A stretch of DNA of 64,000 nucleotides from Limnephilus marmoratus (GCA_917880885.1 OU862915.1:36092676-36156675); one strand, 5' to 3'. Positions 33,640-44,639 are shown, numbered from the stretch's first letter. Made by a program: numbers and translations. Notes: generated by a model not told the origin, from the letters alone.

Positions 33640-34025
33640 GAAAGTTTTTTTTTATATGAATACCGCACAAGAGTTCCAACTGCTCCCGTCTGAAACCAGT
33701 GAGACTATGGCATTCCCAATAGGGGTATGCTATGAGGCTGAAGGTAGTGGGGAGGGGAAGGAGATAGGGAAGAGAAAGGAACACGGCTAATGCCATTTCA
33801 AGCAACGTTTCAATTCTCAATGGTGGTTTACACCAGGGCGATACTGAGAGTATCTACCACTCTGGAACGTGCTGCAAATATGTACATATTATTTTAAATG
33901 AATAAATTGTGAAATAACACAAATTAACCAAATAAAAGTTATTTGCCACGCCGGGATTCGATCCCGCGACCTTCGGAATGCGAGTTAAGATCCTTACCGC
34001 TGGAATACGCCGGACGTCAGTTTAA
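33640..34025 (-). mobile_element. SINE-1 copy, complete with tRNA-like head
   Basis: On the minus strand the order is tRNA-like head, body, poly(A). The head (about 34018-33945) reads CCAGCGGTAAGGATCTTAAC as box A and GGGATCGAATCCC as box B, with flanking complementary GCCGGCGT/ACGCCGG-type ends. The body holds ATTTATTCATTTAAAATAAT, CTCAGTATCGCCCTGG, CCACCATTGAGAATTG and GAGACCCACTGG-type blocks in reverse. The tail is T10 at about 33645-33654 on the plus strand. Length is about 380 bp. This is the most complete copy and defines the family. Part of the middle (the AGTACCTGGCTATTC block) is deleted. Confidence 0.85.
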
Positions 34026-34485
34026 TAAAAATAATGCAGATTAAAATGTTGGAATAACTTCTGAAAGTGCTGCCGTAATTTTATTTGTCAACTGTTTATA
34101 AAAACTTCTTTGCTACTCCATTCAAAGGACTTTGAATGAAGTAGATTTTCAGTGACTGCAGAGTTTGCAAATTAACTTTAAAACCAAGATGCACACCGTA
34201 ACCACCAAACGTGAAATGTTTCACTTAAATGTTATCTAAAAAGACCTGCAAGGTATGTTTAATGTGCATAGTTAATGACTTCCTTCATTTACGTGACAAG
34301 ATTAAAAAAATATTTCGTTTCAAATTTATCAAATAAATACCGTGATTTGTTCACCACATGTTTTCTTTTATATGTTCGAAAAAAATACGTTGGAGTGCGC
34401 AGATTTCTTTTTACGTGAAGTAAGTAAGGTATTCTAATAACGTTTTTGTGGAATAGTACAATGGTTGCAACGGCCAAAAAGTAGC
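34026..34485. other. Unassigned AT-rich stretch
   Basis: Nothing recognised. Confidence 0.4.
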
Positions 34486-34487
34486 AC

Positions 34488-34593
34488 AACTATGGCCAAT
34501 AAACCTTTAATATTTTGAGCTCGATAGAAGAATTTGGAACAACTATGGCCTATTAACCTATAATATTTTGAGGACGATAGAAGAATTTTTAAG
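34488..34593 (+). repeat. 53-bp tandem duplication
   Basis: CAACTATGGCCAATAAACC and TAATATTTTGAGCTCGATAG, GAAGAATTTGG is followed directly by a second copy with a few substitutions (CAACTATGGCCTATTAACC). Confidence 0.75.
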
Positions 34594-34659
34594 AATGTTT
34601 TTTCTGGCTGTAGAACAATCCGGATGAGTCGTAACACTCGTTTTAGGATGGGAAAAAAT

Positions 34660-34890
34660 TACAATTCATGAGTGGAACCTTTTGAACTCACCAGCAGGGA
34701 TCTCTCTAAACATCGCCGTACACCGACTATCTAACCACCAGATTACTACCCACCCTTCATTTCTTTTTTTTTCACTAAATTTTCTCTTCTTCTTTTCCTA
34801 AAAGACCCTCCACGCAGGGTCCCCAAAGATAACATTGACCCTGAGGGGAATTATTTTCTTCAGGGCCTCCTGTGTGGAGCTACAGCGGAA
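34660..34890 (+). mobile_element. SINE-2 3' part with the LINE-C-type tail
   Basis: From about 34670 it carries AACTCACCAGCAGGGAT-like SINE-2 body text, then AAAAGACCCTCCACGCAGGG and ACCCTGAGGGGAATTATTTT followed by CTTCAGGGCCTCCTGTGTGG. The nested stem (CTCCACGCAG with CTGTGTGGAG; CCCTGAGG with CTTCAGGG) is conserved. Confidence 0.7.
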
Positions 34891-34900
34891 AAATAAAATA

Positions 34901-36115
34901 AAATTGAAAAATATAAGTTTCACATGTAATGCACTAAAAAAAATAAAAAGAAAGAATATAATAAAACAAAAAGAGAAAACAAAATTAAGAAACATTTACA
35001 TGTAAGAAACATTTACATACATAAGCATAAACCCAAGGTAGGAATTAATCTAAACTGTTTATCCAGTCGCACATGCGTACAAATACATTATGGAAGTTTA
35101 AAAATACGGGTAAAAGAAAAGTGTAGAAAAAGAAACAGGTTAAAACAAAACATGGCAAGAAAATTACATATTTTCGTGTTTACGTGTAGATAAATCAATA
35201 TTCTTAAAAAATTTAGAATTTTTTATTACGCCAGAAGTTTTTATACCTTTCTGGAAGAGTGTTTGTTATAGGCAATACAGAGATTTTATCCCATATTTTA
35301 CGGTATTCTTTATTGCCTTGGGAAGTTCAAACCTATGCGGGTATCCAACTTCGGTTAAGTCATTTTAAATCAAATTATGATTCTGAATGGCTGTATTTCA
35401 TCACTGCAATGCTCGGATATAGCACTATAAAACGCACACACGAAACCGTTGTTAAGTTCTGAAATGCAAGTGTAAGAAAAAAAATTATTTGTTTAAATTT
35501 GAAGGTTACTTTTTTTTAATTTTTGCATCGATTGATTGGTTTTGATCTTTGAATTTCAACGAAGTTGTTCGATCAAATACTGGTTTATTAAAACAAGTTA
35601 AATCCTTCTTAAAAATTTGAGAAGCGTTACATTTAAAAAAGAGATAAGAGTAAAGTTACTTACTTTTCACAAAAAAAAACAAAGCAAAAGATTAAAGTTC
35701 AATGCCATCTCATTAAATTGTTTTGTCATTTTAAAAGTCCGCTTTTTTCATGAAGTATAACAATGATTCATAAAAGATACAGTAATTGAGTAACAACTTT
35801 TTTAAATGTTTGAAGAGTTTTGTTCCTCCATGGCCTTGGGAGATAAACCGAGCTTTTATGAGTTTGTGATGTTCTAACTAGAAAAGTCTCTGACATTTAC
35901 GAGATATTTGTGAATTTTTTATTTTATTTTTTATGATTATATAAAGAAAAAAACACTGCATGAACATACCCAAAAAAGATTGTTATTGGCGAGCCGTGTA
36001 CCTACTCGATAAGCTCAATTTGTACTTATTTCTACATCAAAAATCTTTCTTTAAGAGATAATTAATTTTCTTGGCTTATTAAGAGGATTTGAAAATTCCG
36101 TAGTATAGATACTGG
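34901..36115. other. Unassigned AT-rich stretch
   Basis: No recognised repeat. A 67-codon frame (35259-35462) contains QLRLSHFKSNYDSEWLYFIT, whose DNA (CATTTTAAATCAAATTATGA, TTCTGAATGGCTG) vaguely recalls SINE-1 body text and may be a very old copy. Confidence 0.4.
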
Positions 36116-36119
36116 AGAT

Positions 36120-36175
36120 ATCTGTGGCGGTCATTTAACCCTCTGCGAAGTTTACCGCTGCGCCACTGACGTCCA
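36120..36175 (-). other. tRNA-like head fragment
   Basis: The minus strand reads GTCAGTGGCGCAGCGGTAAA, a Pol III box-A-like sequence typical of SINE tRNA heads. The box B side is not recognisable. It is probably a SINE remnant from a different family than SINE-1. Confidence 0.4.
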
Positions 36176-36304
36176 CGTCTTTGTCATCAACACAGTTCAC
36201 ACTTCTAGATCTAATGATTGTTCATTGGTTTATTGTACCCTGTTTAAAGTGTGAACATTTTTTTATCAGCCAACACAAAACACAATTCAAAAACTAATTT
36301 GTAA

Positions 36305-36545
36305 CTAACCATCTTACCATTTCTCCACAGGGATAGATTGAGCGAATGGACAGCCTTCCGACTTTGTCTTGGGACACATCCCTTTCTTCAATAACATTCA
36401 CAAATTATACACATAATCTCACACATTGTCATCAGTTAGTCTTGATTCGTGTTTTTGATTATTATTTTTTTTTTGCTTGTGCCATGTTTACTTTAGGTGT
36501 CCCGTCTTCTACCATTCGTTTTCGGGCCATATATCTAGGTTATGT
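36305..36545 (-). pseudogene. LINE-E 3' fragment
   Basis: The plus strand shows CCATTTCTCCACAGGGATAG, then GACAGCCTTCCGACTTTG and TGTCTTGGGACACATCCC, aligned in layout with 2085-2300 and 18600-18780. Coding text on the minus strand is heavily broken. On the minus strand it ends in ATGGTTAGTTAC, consistent with the TTAG-type tail. Confidence 0.5.
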
Positions 36546-36849
36546 TTGTCATCTATATTTGCTAAGTGATTATCCGAAAAAAATATTTTCTATAAATATA
36601 AATAATATACATTAAATAAAAACGACCCTAAATGAGAACCTTGAGGAAAACCGGAGGGCAAGGGAAAAAGCCGGATAGTATTTCCTCAACTGATAATTCT
36701 ACTGACTACTGTATTCCGAACATATGAAGTGAGCCACCAGAGCACGATTGTCGAAATTGTTTAATGATGGTTGAATGGTTTACTTAACCGAATGCCTTAG
36801 CCTTAGAGTATATTATGAAGGTAATAATATATTAAAATATAAATATCAT
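36546..36849. other. Unassigned stretch
   Basis: Nothing recognised. Confidence 0.4.
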
Positions 36850-37113
36850 TTTACTTGTTTTTATATGAATACCGCACAAGAGTCCCAACTGCTCCCGTCT
36901 GAAGCCAGTGAGACTATGGCACCCCCAATTGGGGGATGTTGTGAGGCTGAAGATAGTGGAGAGGGGAAGGAGAGAGGGAAGAGGGAGATGGGAAAGTACC
37001 TGGCTATTCAGATCTGGTCACAAAACACGGCTAATGCCATTTCAAGCAACGTTTCAATTCTGAATGGTGGTTTTACACCAGGGCGATACTGAGAGTATCT
37101 TCCACACTTGATT
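36850..37113 (-). mobile_element. SINE-1 copy, cut at its head side
   Basis: AATACCGCACAAGAGTCCC, CTGCTCCCGTCTGAAGCC, TTGGGGGATGTTGTGAGG, TACCTGGCTATTCAGATC and TTCTGAATGGTGG are near-identical to the 18130 and 33640 copies. The match stops at about 37107 (GAGTATCTTCCAC), 13-30 bases before the R1-like element. The expected head sequence is absent. Confidence 0.8.
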
Positions 37114-37388
37114 CTATTGTCCAAATTGCTCGTCTTGTTCCGTCCCCATTTAAGGGGTTGGACCCTATACCGTATCCCCGCTTACTAACCTCGGCTGTTC
37201 TCTTGGATCTGGTGGAGCAGCACCTGTCGACCGCGCCACCCCCCGTGACATGAAGAGGTTGGGGGGAAGGCTGAACCGCATCCGATGGCTGACGTCCTGC
37301 CTCCGGCTATACGACGCTTCTTTCCCCAGGGTCTTCGGTTACGTTTTCCATTTACTTACGGCACCACCGGCTAGCTGGCTTAAGGACG

Positions 37389-40064
37389 ATGCTGTCGGGT
37401 CTCGCCACGCCGGATAAACGGCCTCCTTCATTGTCACGGGGACAGCCGGTCGCCAATGCTGCGGCGACTCCAGTTCTCCACTGCATATATTTGTTATTTT
37501 GTTTTTCTCATTTTTTTGTGTGCTCTCTTATACTAACCGATTATTTGACTGTCCATGAGGCTATTAATTCGGATCATAGACTGATAACTTTTACGGTTGG
37601 TGTTAGTAAAACCGAAGCTCCAAGATCCTCCTGGAACTTCAACACCACTAGGGCGAATTGGGATCACTTTGGGGAAGCGCTACGAGATACGTTAAGGGAC
37701 TTTTACCACGTAGCTGCTACGGATCCGGATAATTTGGGGAATTTTTTCAATAGGGCGGTCGTATCTGCTGCCAACTTGTCTTTGGGAAGATCAAACCCGA
37801 AGACGAGTATTAGAACGCCGTGGTGGTCTTCTGAGCTGACTTCGCTCAAGGGGGCCTTTAAGAGAGCCTTCAGGGCCCTCGGGTTGTCTAAGGGTCTCAG
37901 CTGTACGGAGGAGGAGACAGCTGTGCTCCAGGCCAACCTGAGGTCTGCCAGGTCGGCCTTCAAACGGGCTGTTCTTCAAGCGAAACGAGCTGCGTGGCAT
38001 AACTGGGTCAAAAATGTGGGTAACGCCAACCCGTGGGAAATCCACAGCGCTATTGAAAAATCCGGTAAAGGATCTGACCGGTTTTTGACTACAGTAATTG
38101 GGAATTCAGATGGGAGGAACGCCGAGACTGTGGATGTGGCCTCCACTCTCAAGACACTTCTGGGCGAGTTAGTTCCTTTAGAATCAGTAATTGGGGAAAA
38201 CGACCACCATAAACAGATTAGAAATCTGTCACGGCTACCACCTAGAGACCTTGCCCAAGAGGATAATAACTTTAGAGTCACTAAAGCGGAAATTGAGGTT
38301 ATAATTAAGGGATTGGGTCCTAAGAAGGCACCAGGGCATGACAGGCTCAACGGCGTGATTGCGAAGCAAGTCTGGGTTCACGCCAAGGAAGAACTCTTCC
38401 AGGTGATGGACACGTGCCTGAGGAGGGGAGTTTTCCCCTCCGAGTGGAAGCGTGGCGTGCTCCGGATCATACCTAAGGGGAACGGGAAACCACTTACTGA
38501 CATTAAGGCGTACCGACCGATTACCCTCCTCCCGGTACTTGGCAAGATCTTGGAGAAACTGATACGGGAGCGACTACGTAAAACTCTGTCACCGGCCAGT
38601 GACCTTCAATTCGGTTTCGTCCCCGGTAGATCGACGGTGCACGCCCTGTCGTATGTGCTTGATTGGGTGAAGGCTTGTCCAAAGAGGTACGTAGTTGCAA
38701 TTTTCCTCGATATAACTGGTGCCTTCGATCACGCGTGGTGGGCAATGATGCGTACTAAGGTTAAAAACAGGCAGAGTTCCAAACTTTTGTTCAAGTGCAT
38801 TGATGACTACCTATCCGACCGCACAATTATGATCAGCTTTGGCGACTACCTGATTGAAAGGGAAGCGGATATGGGATGCCCGCAGGGATCTATTCTTGGA
38901 CCTGACCTGTGGAACATTAACTTTGACGATTCCTCCAGGCTGCCCTTGCCTGAAGGTTGCATCTCTGTCGATTACGCTGATGATAAGACGTATTTGGTCT
39001 CTGGGGACAGCAGAAGGGAAGTTGAGAAAAAAGGCAGTGAAGGTTTGAACATGTTCCTCGATTGGGGGAAGAGAAACAAGATGACATTCGCTCCCCATAA
39101 GACCCAGGGACTCCTGATGAAGGGCTTTCTCAGTAGAGAAAGAAATCCTGTCATCAAAATGGGAGACTCTTCTGTCCAATTTCGTGAAACTGTGAAATAC
39201 TTAGGTGTCACTCTAGATCGTTCGTCCTCCTTTCTGGTTCACGTCAAGGATGTATCTGGTAAGGCTAAGGCCCTGTTCTTGAAGCTTAGGAGACTCTCCA
39301 CAGCTGAGTGGGGACTACGTTGCCCAGCTTTGCGTATCCTTTACAGATGCGTATATGTGTCGCAGGTTTCGTATGCTGCATCTGTCTGGGAGCATCGCCT
39401 GGGTAACTCGCTCATACTCTTGGCTCTCAAGCGGGGCCAACGAACTCCTTTACTAGCACTATCCGGGGCGTATAGAACCGTAGCTTCGGACGCTTTGCCT
39501 GTGTTGGCCGGCATTTTGCCAATCGATCTAGAAATCAGGGAAGTGCTTACTAAGCAGAGACTAACCAGAGGAACCCCCGCCACTCACCTAGGAGTTATTC
39601 TAACTCCGGGTGGGCCGGGAACCCTCCCTGGGTTGCTGCGTCAAATGAGAGACCTGTCACTCCAAGAGTGGCAGGCCAGGTGGGATAGGTCGAATTTGGG
39701 AAGATGGACTTTCTCCTTCTTCCCATCAGTTAAATTCAGAATGGATGCGGTCTTCCTCAAGTTAGACCACCACATAACTCAGTTACTCTCTGGCCATGGT
39801 GAATTTAGGGGGAGACTACACTCCCTCTCTCTTTCCCCTCACCCCAACTGTGCCTGTGGGAGCACAAACCAATCGGCAGAGCATATCTTGTGGCAGTGTG
39901 AGATAATGACGGATGCTAGAGGTCAAATGTTAGATGGTTTGGATGTACCCATCAGACCAGTTTGGAACTCCGACCTGGTCTCGAACAAGACGAATTTTGA
40001 GTGCTTGAAGAATTTTACAAGAGTCTGGGTGGAGAGATGGCCTGATCTGAGAGTCGTGGACTAG
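37389..40064 (+). CDS. R1-like reverse transcriptase protein, 891 aa, endonuclease largely deleted
   Basis: The first 45 residues come from the 5' module and have no domain. Then the end of an apurinic-type endonuclease appears (residues 50-71: DYLTVHEAINSDHRLITFTV, with the SDH active-site motif). The reverse transcriptase spans about 290-680: AYRPITLLPVLGKILEKLI (378-396), FGFVPGRSTVHAL, FLDITGAFDHAWW (catalytic Asp near 440), MGCPQGSILGPDLWNINFDD (about 497-516) and VDYADDKTYLV (catalytic pair near 528). The thumb holds YRCVYVSQVSYAASVWEHRL. A C-terminal C-x-C...H...C knuckle (CACGSTNQSAEHILWQC) lies at 820-836. These motifs and the lack of RNase H fit the R1 group. Because the endonuclease N-terminus is missing the protein could not nick DNA by itself. 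No stop or frameshift disrupts the 2.7-kb frame, so the copy is young or under constraint. Confidence 0.85.
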   Translation: MLSGLATPDKRPPSLSRGQPVANAAATPVLHCIYLLFCFSHFFVCSLILTDYLTVHEAINSDHRLITFTVGVSKTEAPRSSWNFNTTRANWDHFGEALRDTLRDFYHVAATDPDNLGNFFNRAVVSAANLSLGRSNPKTSIRTPWWSSELTSLKGAFKRAFRALGLSKGLSCTEEETAVLQANLRSARSAFKRAVLQAKRAAWHNWVKNVGNANPWEIHSAIEKSGKGSDRFLTTVIGNSDGRNAETVDVASTLKTLLGELVPLESVIGENDHHKQIRNLSRLPPRDLAQEDNNFRVTKAEIEVIIKGLGPKKAPGHDRLNGVIAKQVWVHAKEELFQVMDTCLRRGVFPSEWKRGVLRIIPKGNGKPLTDIKAYRPITLLPVLGKILEKLIRERLRKTLSPASDLQFGFVPGRSTVHALSYVLDWVKACPKRYVVAIFLDITGAFDHAWWAMMRTKVKNRQSSKLLFKCIDDYLSDRTIMISFGDYLIEREADMGCPQGSILGPDLWNINFDDSSRLPLPEGCISVDYADDKTYLVSGDSRREVEKKGSEGLNMFLDWGKRNKMTFAPHKTQGLLMKGFLSRERNPVIKMGDSSVQFRETVKYLGVTLDRSSSFLVHVKDVSGKAKALFLKLRRLSTAEWGLRCPALRILYRCVYVSQVSYAASVWEHRLGNSLILLALKRGQRTPLLALSGAYRTVASDALPVLAGILPIDLEIREVLTKQRLTRGTPATHLGVILTPGGPGTLPGLLRQMRDLSLQEWQARWDRSNLGRWTFSFFPSVKFRMDAVFLKLDHHITQLLSGHGEFRGRLHSLSLSPHPNCACGSTNQSAEHILWQCEIMTDARGQMLDGLDVPIRPVWNSDLVSNKTNFECLKNFTRVWVERWPDLRVVD

Positions 40065-40485
40065 CAGTTTATGAAACCGGGTGTACTCGCTCCTGACTTC
40101 CACGGACTATTCTCTTCTAACTCATTTACCATGTTTGCCTGGATTCACTTAACCATATCGGTTTCTTGTTTCTTTATTTTTATTTTTCTCTTTGTATTTG
40201 CACTTTTACACTTCTTATACTTTTACACTTTTTATACTTTATACTTTTACCTATTGCTTGTTTTGCTCTTCTCTCTTTCTCTTTTCAGAGGTGACTCTTC
40301 GGGGTATTAATCACTTTCTTTTCTTTTCTCTTTTGATCTTTTTATTTTTTTTTCTCAATAGCTGCTGCGTCACTGATGAACTGATAAAGTGCTGTTTACT
40401 TTCTGTCTAAATTTTCTATGTATATATAATTTATGTGTACCTATTGTTTTGCTGGTTTTATTTTTCACTCTTATATCTATAGCAT

Positions 40486-40690
40486 GGATAATTCTCCAGC
40501 GTAACTTGTCTCGCCAGCGTGCTTTTAGTTTTACATTTATTATGCTTTTTTCTTTTTTTTTTCTTATTTATCAATGTATTTTTACTTCATGTTTGATTAG
40601 ATTATGTTTGTATACCTGCTGTGTGGATAATTCTCCAGCGTAACTTGACGCGCCTGTGTGCTTTTTGTTTTACATCAATTATTTTACTAT
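40486..40690 (+). repeat. Tandem repeat in the R1-like 3' UTR, about 139-bp period
   Basis: GGATAATTCTCCAGCGTAAC occurs at 40486 and again near 40625, followed in each case by a GTGTGCTTTT-type block and TTTTACAT. The rest is T-rich and untranslatable. Confidence 0.75.
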
Positions 40691-40814
40691 TTTTCTTCCC
40701 TTTTATCTGTATTCTTATTTCATGTTTGTATTTTTGGGTTTTTTCTCTTCTTTCTCCTCTTTTTAGTGCGTTATTGATTCTAGAACAGAACTCCGTTGCC
40801 TGTTTTGTTTTGTC

Positions 40815-41105
40815 CTTTTCCCCAATTAAGGGGTTGGACCTTGGGCCTTGTCCCTATGTATCTATGTACGGTTGCTTTTAGGTTTACTTTTATTTTGTAC
40901 AGATCCTCTACGCTCACCATCCAGCGCCCGCGCCACCCCCCGGGACATATTCAGGTTGAAGGAAAGACTGAGCGGCTTCCCATGGCTGTCCGCTCCTCCT
41001 CCGGCTACCCGACGCTTTTCTCCCTAGGGTCTTCGTTAGTCGTCCATTTACTTCTTCTAGGCACCACCGGCTAGCTGGCTAAAGGGCGACTCCATGGGAT
41101 GCCGT
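40815..41105 (+). repeat. Second copy of the R1-like 5' module
   Basis: It aligns with 37143-37400: AAGGGGTTGGACC, GCGCCACCCCCCG, CCTCCGGCTA-CGACGCTT, AGGGTCTTCG and GGCACCACCGGCTAGCTGGC occur in the same order. Differences include indels that are not multiples of three, so the module is an RNA or DNA element and not coding. Its presence on both sides of the open frame makes the element look terminally repeated. Confidence 0.8.
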
Positions 41106-41412
41106 AACGTTGGACTAACGACCTTTTTTATTCTCTCGGGGACCGCCGGATGCTTCTTGGTTAAGTCAATCACTCTAGATTGTTCCTTTTTTTAATATTT
41201 CTTGTATTGATTTGTTGTACATATAACTTTATTTTTTCTCACAGTTGCCTGCAGCCTTGAGTGTGTGGTCTCCCTCTGGCTTCAATCAACAAATTTTGTT
41301 TCTCTTTCTTGCTTTTCTTATGCTTACTAACACCAGTAGATTAGTTTCTTTTATGACCATTGCAGTTCAGTCTGCAGGCGATCCTACATTTCCGCCACCT
41401 AACAAAGTATGT

Positions 41413-41817
41413 AGGGACATTGAAGGTCTAGATTCGTTCTGTCAATTGTAGAGTCACTCATATAAAAAAAATTAGATTCTTGCGAGAGCTCCGAAGGGGC
41501 GACCATAAGTCGCCTATACCGGGGCGGGAAAGGGTGGGTACTTCAATGTCCATGAGGCTCACTGCCTTAGCAGTGAATACCTCCATGGGCTTTAGAATTG
41601 TAGAAAATGACCATTACAGTACAGTCCTGTAGGCTCACCTGCATACCGCTACCTAATAAAGTATGAAGTGACATTGAAGGTCTAGATTCGTTATTTTAAA
41701 TGTTTGAAGGCCTAGAGTCGTTCATTCAAAAAATTAGATTCTTGCGAGAGCTCCAAAGGGGCGACCATAAGTCTCCTGTACCGGGGAGGGACAGTGGTGG
41801 GTACTTCAATGTCCAAA
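41413..41817 (+). repeat. Two tail units with inverted ends
   Basis: Each unit runs from GACATTGAAGGTCTAGATTC through ATTAGATTCTTGCGAGAGCT and GGGGCGACCATAAGTC to GTGGGTACTTCAATGTCC. The ends pair (GGACATTGAAG with CTTCAATGTCC). Units occupy 41413-41551 and 41671-41817; a related unit lies far away at 61905-62052. Within each unit CGACCATAAGTCGCC-like text may form a small stem. Confidence 0.75.
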
Positions 41818-41831
41818 TTGCTCGTCGAATA

Positions 41832-43435
41832 TTTCGTAAAGCTAACTAATTTTGTTAATATCTTTTTCGTGGATCACTTACTCTCCTTCCGCTGTTTATT
41901 CGCTGAACTTTTTAAAATAATCCAATAACTCCTTTCTCACTCTCGTCAATAACGTCAGTCTTGCGTTATTTAGATACAAATAGCACGTTTCTAAAAAGTC
42001 ATACATGGTTTTACCACACTCATGCCTAAGTGAAGTCATTCCTCAGTTTCAAAGTTTCAGTCAGCCTTCAAATCTCAAAAAATAATAATCAACATGATGA
42101 AAACAAAAAATCTTGACACTTGACTCCAAAGTTGACAGTTTTTTAAACTTTGCTGAGAAGTTATTTTTTCAAACTATTTTTCCAAAGCTAAGATTAATTA
42201 CGTTGTTTAAAATTTTAACTGAGTTCCTTTTTACCTGAAAAATCCAAGGTCCTCTTCCAACCCTTTGGGGTAGAGAATACGGCCTTATAGCTCGCGTAAG
42301 GAACAAAGATAAATAAATAACTCAAGTGATGAATATGTAAATAACCTCTTTTACTTTATTGTTCTGTTTATATTGTCAAATTCCTTTCTTATTCGCAATT
42401 CCCACATAAAGGTTTCCTTGTTTTCTCCGCAAATAAACGCCCCATAAAAACGAGTGACGGTTTTTAGCGATTTCTAGAACAGGGAGGCTTTCATTTTCAC
42501 TGTCTGGGGTAAAAACAAAGAAAGTTTGTTTGATAATGTGAATTATTGGAATTCGCGAATATCGCCGATATTGTTTACCAACGAATAAACTAAAAGAACG
42601 AATAATTAACTAATAACTTTAAACTAAATGAATGGATTCTTTCCGTATTCAAACTACATTGTTAACCAATACTAATGCACACCTTCAAAAATCAATTATT
42701 CCGATGAGGTACTAGTGTAATGCAAACTACACCATAGCATATCTCTTTTGTATGTCAATATGTTTGGTGTGTACAGTGCCGATTTGGATACTGATTATTA
42801 AAAATACCTACTAAATTAGTCTGTGGGTCTAGTAATTCAAGCAAGCAACACGCATGCAAGTGTGTGCATACCTATCTTAAAATATAATATTTTACCATAA
42901 AAGTATTGGAATCGTCATTTTCAAAATTGAAACTCAAGAATAGTCAAGAATTCAAACAAGTAATAAAGTACCCACTTGTAAAATATTATTTTCTTGACAA
43001 GTAATGTCAGGTTCCATGATATTTCAATGGTCTGTGCATTTCACTGGTCGTAAGTCATCTTTAGGGATGAAAAATCTGGATAACAACCAGATATTTGTTC
43101 TGCCCACACTTGACGAAATGTTCTACAGCTTATTAATTTGCTAATTCCATACGCAAAGTTACAAAAAAATATCTTAATGGATATATCCAGTTAAGTATCA
43201 AATTTTCGACAGGTTAAGATTGCTGACGAGCTTTCAAATAGCCATAAATAAAAGAAGGATTTCTGCAAAAGAGTGTCAACATTCTGACAAAACTTCTATT
43301 AATTTTCAAATAAAAGAAAAACGCTTACCTACTTCGTTATAAGCGTGTGAAAGTTACAGCCGGGTTTCTTGGGATTTTTGTAAGCCGTTTCTTGGCGTAA
43401 TCCGCATTTCCTTGTATCGGGGTTAATTCCGCCGA
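41832..43435. other. Unassigned AT-rich stretch
   Basis: No recognised gene or repeat over 1.6 kb. Confidence 0.4.
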
Positions 43436-43439
43436 GTGA

Positions 43440-43790
43440 TGGATAGGCATCATTCAGACAACACGGAGCTTCAGCGACTTAAATGAGTTTGGTTAAGGTT
43501 TTTACTGATAGAATGCTCTCCACACAGCACCCCCAAAGATAACAGGACAGTGAGAGAAATTATATTTCTCATGGTTATTCTATGTGTAGTTAACGTAAAA
43601 AATCATCGACTGGACAACACGAAGCTTCAGTGACTTAAATGAGTTTGGTTTAGGCTTTTGCTACAGAACTGGTAGTATATTCTCCACACAGCATCCCCAA
43701 AAATGACTGATGACAGACAGAATTTATTTTCGTCAGGGTTTCCTAAATGGAGTTAAAGTAAAAAAAAATCATCGGCTGGTGGAACTTTTG
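43440..43790 (+). repeat. Tandem duplication carrying LINE-C/SINE-2-type tails
   Basis: Two units of about 160 bp share GACAACACGrAGCTTCAGyG, ACTTAAATGAGTTTGGTT, CTCCACACAGC and GAAATTAT/GAATTTAT with TTTCTCATGG or TTTCGTCAGGG, then TTAAnGTAAAAAA and TCATCGnCTGG. Each unit ends in a degraded LINE-C-type hairpin tail, so a tail-bearing SINE was duplicated in tandem. Confidence 0.65.
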
Positions 43791-43794
43791 CAAA

Positions 43795-44240
43795 TTGATT
43801 TTCTTACATTAGCTCCACACAAAAGGCTCTGTGAAAAACAATTTCCCACAGCGCTTATATCGTGTTTGAGTGTGATGTGTGGGGGATGATGTGTGAGGGA
43901 AAGGAAGAAGAGGAAATTCTGGGATGAAAAAGGTATGGTGGTTGGTTAGAAATCTGGGGGTCTGTGAGTCCAGGGTTGACGGACGTCAGAATCCGTCCCT
44001 TCCACTGCAGTACAAGGCAATGGATCGTGAGAGGCCTACTGGGGAGGTCAAATGTCTCCCTCAACCAGTCTCAGTAGGCGGGCAAAAGCAGGAGCTGCCA
44101 AGACCTAGACAAACCTCACCCCAAGACACTGGGCTCTCCTGCTAAGTAGTAAGTAGTAGTAGTAACCAAACGTAGCGAACCACTCGTTAGTTACCCAATA
44201 AATGGTTCCCGGGGCGGTGGTACCCACACCCGCCTCCCTA
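43795..44240 (-). mobile_element. SINE-2 copy
   Basis: On the plus strand it opens with TTACATTAGCTCCACAC and GCTCTGTGAAAAACAATTTC (tail in reverse), passes a GGAATC..GGTTGG body with CACTGCAGTACAAGGCAATG, and ends with ACCAAACGTAGCGAACCACT, CCCAATAAATGGTTCCCGGG and CCCGCCTCC, the SINE-2 head in reverse. The head and tail are both present. Confidence 0.75.
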
Positions 44241-44638
44241 ATTGTAATCAAAATCTCGCGTTGCCAGAAATTAATAACACAATTTTATAATCCATTTTTC
44301 GTTAGTAATTTAAAACGGAAAACTTTAATGGTACAATTATTGAAGTGCTCCGGTAGGAAATAATTCACTGGTAATCGAGAATTTCAAGCGTTTTTTTTTT
44401 TATTTCGTGTGCCTGCCGCTTATTGCGAATAAACGATTTATGAAATCGGTTACGGAGGAAATTCATTGTAATCGGGATTTTTCGATTTAACCAGGTTATT
44501 TCAATAATGCTCATTATTTTATTAAGATTGGAAGATTTATTGCATTGTTGAAATCGCCAATGAAAATAAAAAATACGAAAATGTTTATTTTTTAAATAAA
44601 TAAAATATTTTTAATGTGTAAAAACCGCAGTTACACAT
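44241..44638. other. Unassigned AT-rich stretch
   Basis: No recognised feature. Confidence 0.4.
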
Positions 44639-44639
44639 T

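Larger units (their letters stand above)
37137..41814 (+). mobile_element. R1-like LINE with an exact flanking direct repeat
   Basis: A 4.7-kb plus-strand element. The direct repeat TGTCCAAATTGCTCGTC occurs at about 37120-37136 and 41815-41831 and marks the target duplication (the last bases TGTCC also belong to the element tail, so 12-17 bp). Inside lie a non-coding 5' module (37137-37400), one open frame of 891 codons, a 3' UTR with internal tandem repeats, a second copy of the 5' module (40815-41105) and two tail units (41413-41817). There is no poly(A). ORF1 and most of the endonuclease are missing, so the copy is an internal-deletion or chimeric form despite its open RT frame. Confidence 0.8.

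Noticed and set aside
33945..34020. Functional tRNA gene
   Set aside because: It is fused to the SINE-1 body, lacks a clear cloverleaf with proper acceptor pairing, and recurs in other SINE-1 copies.
37703..39583. Several minus-strand frames of 70-124 codons
   Set aside because: They are antisense shadows of the R1-like RT frame with no motif of their own.
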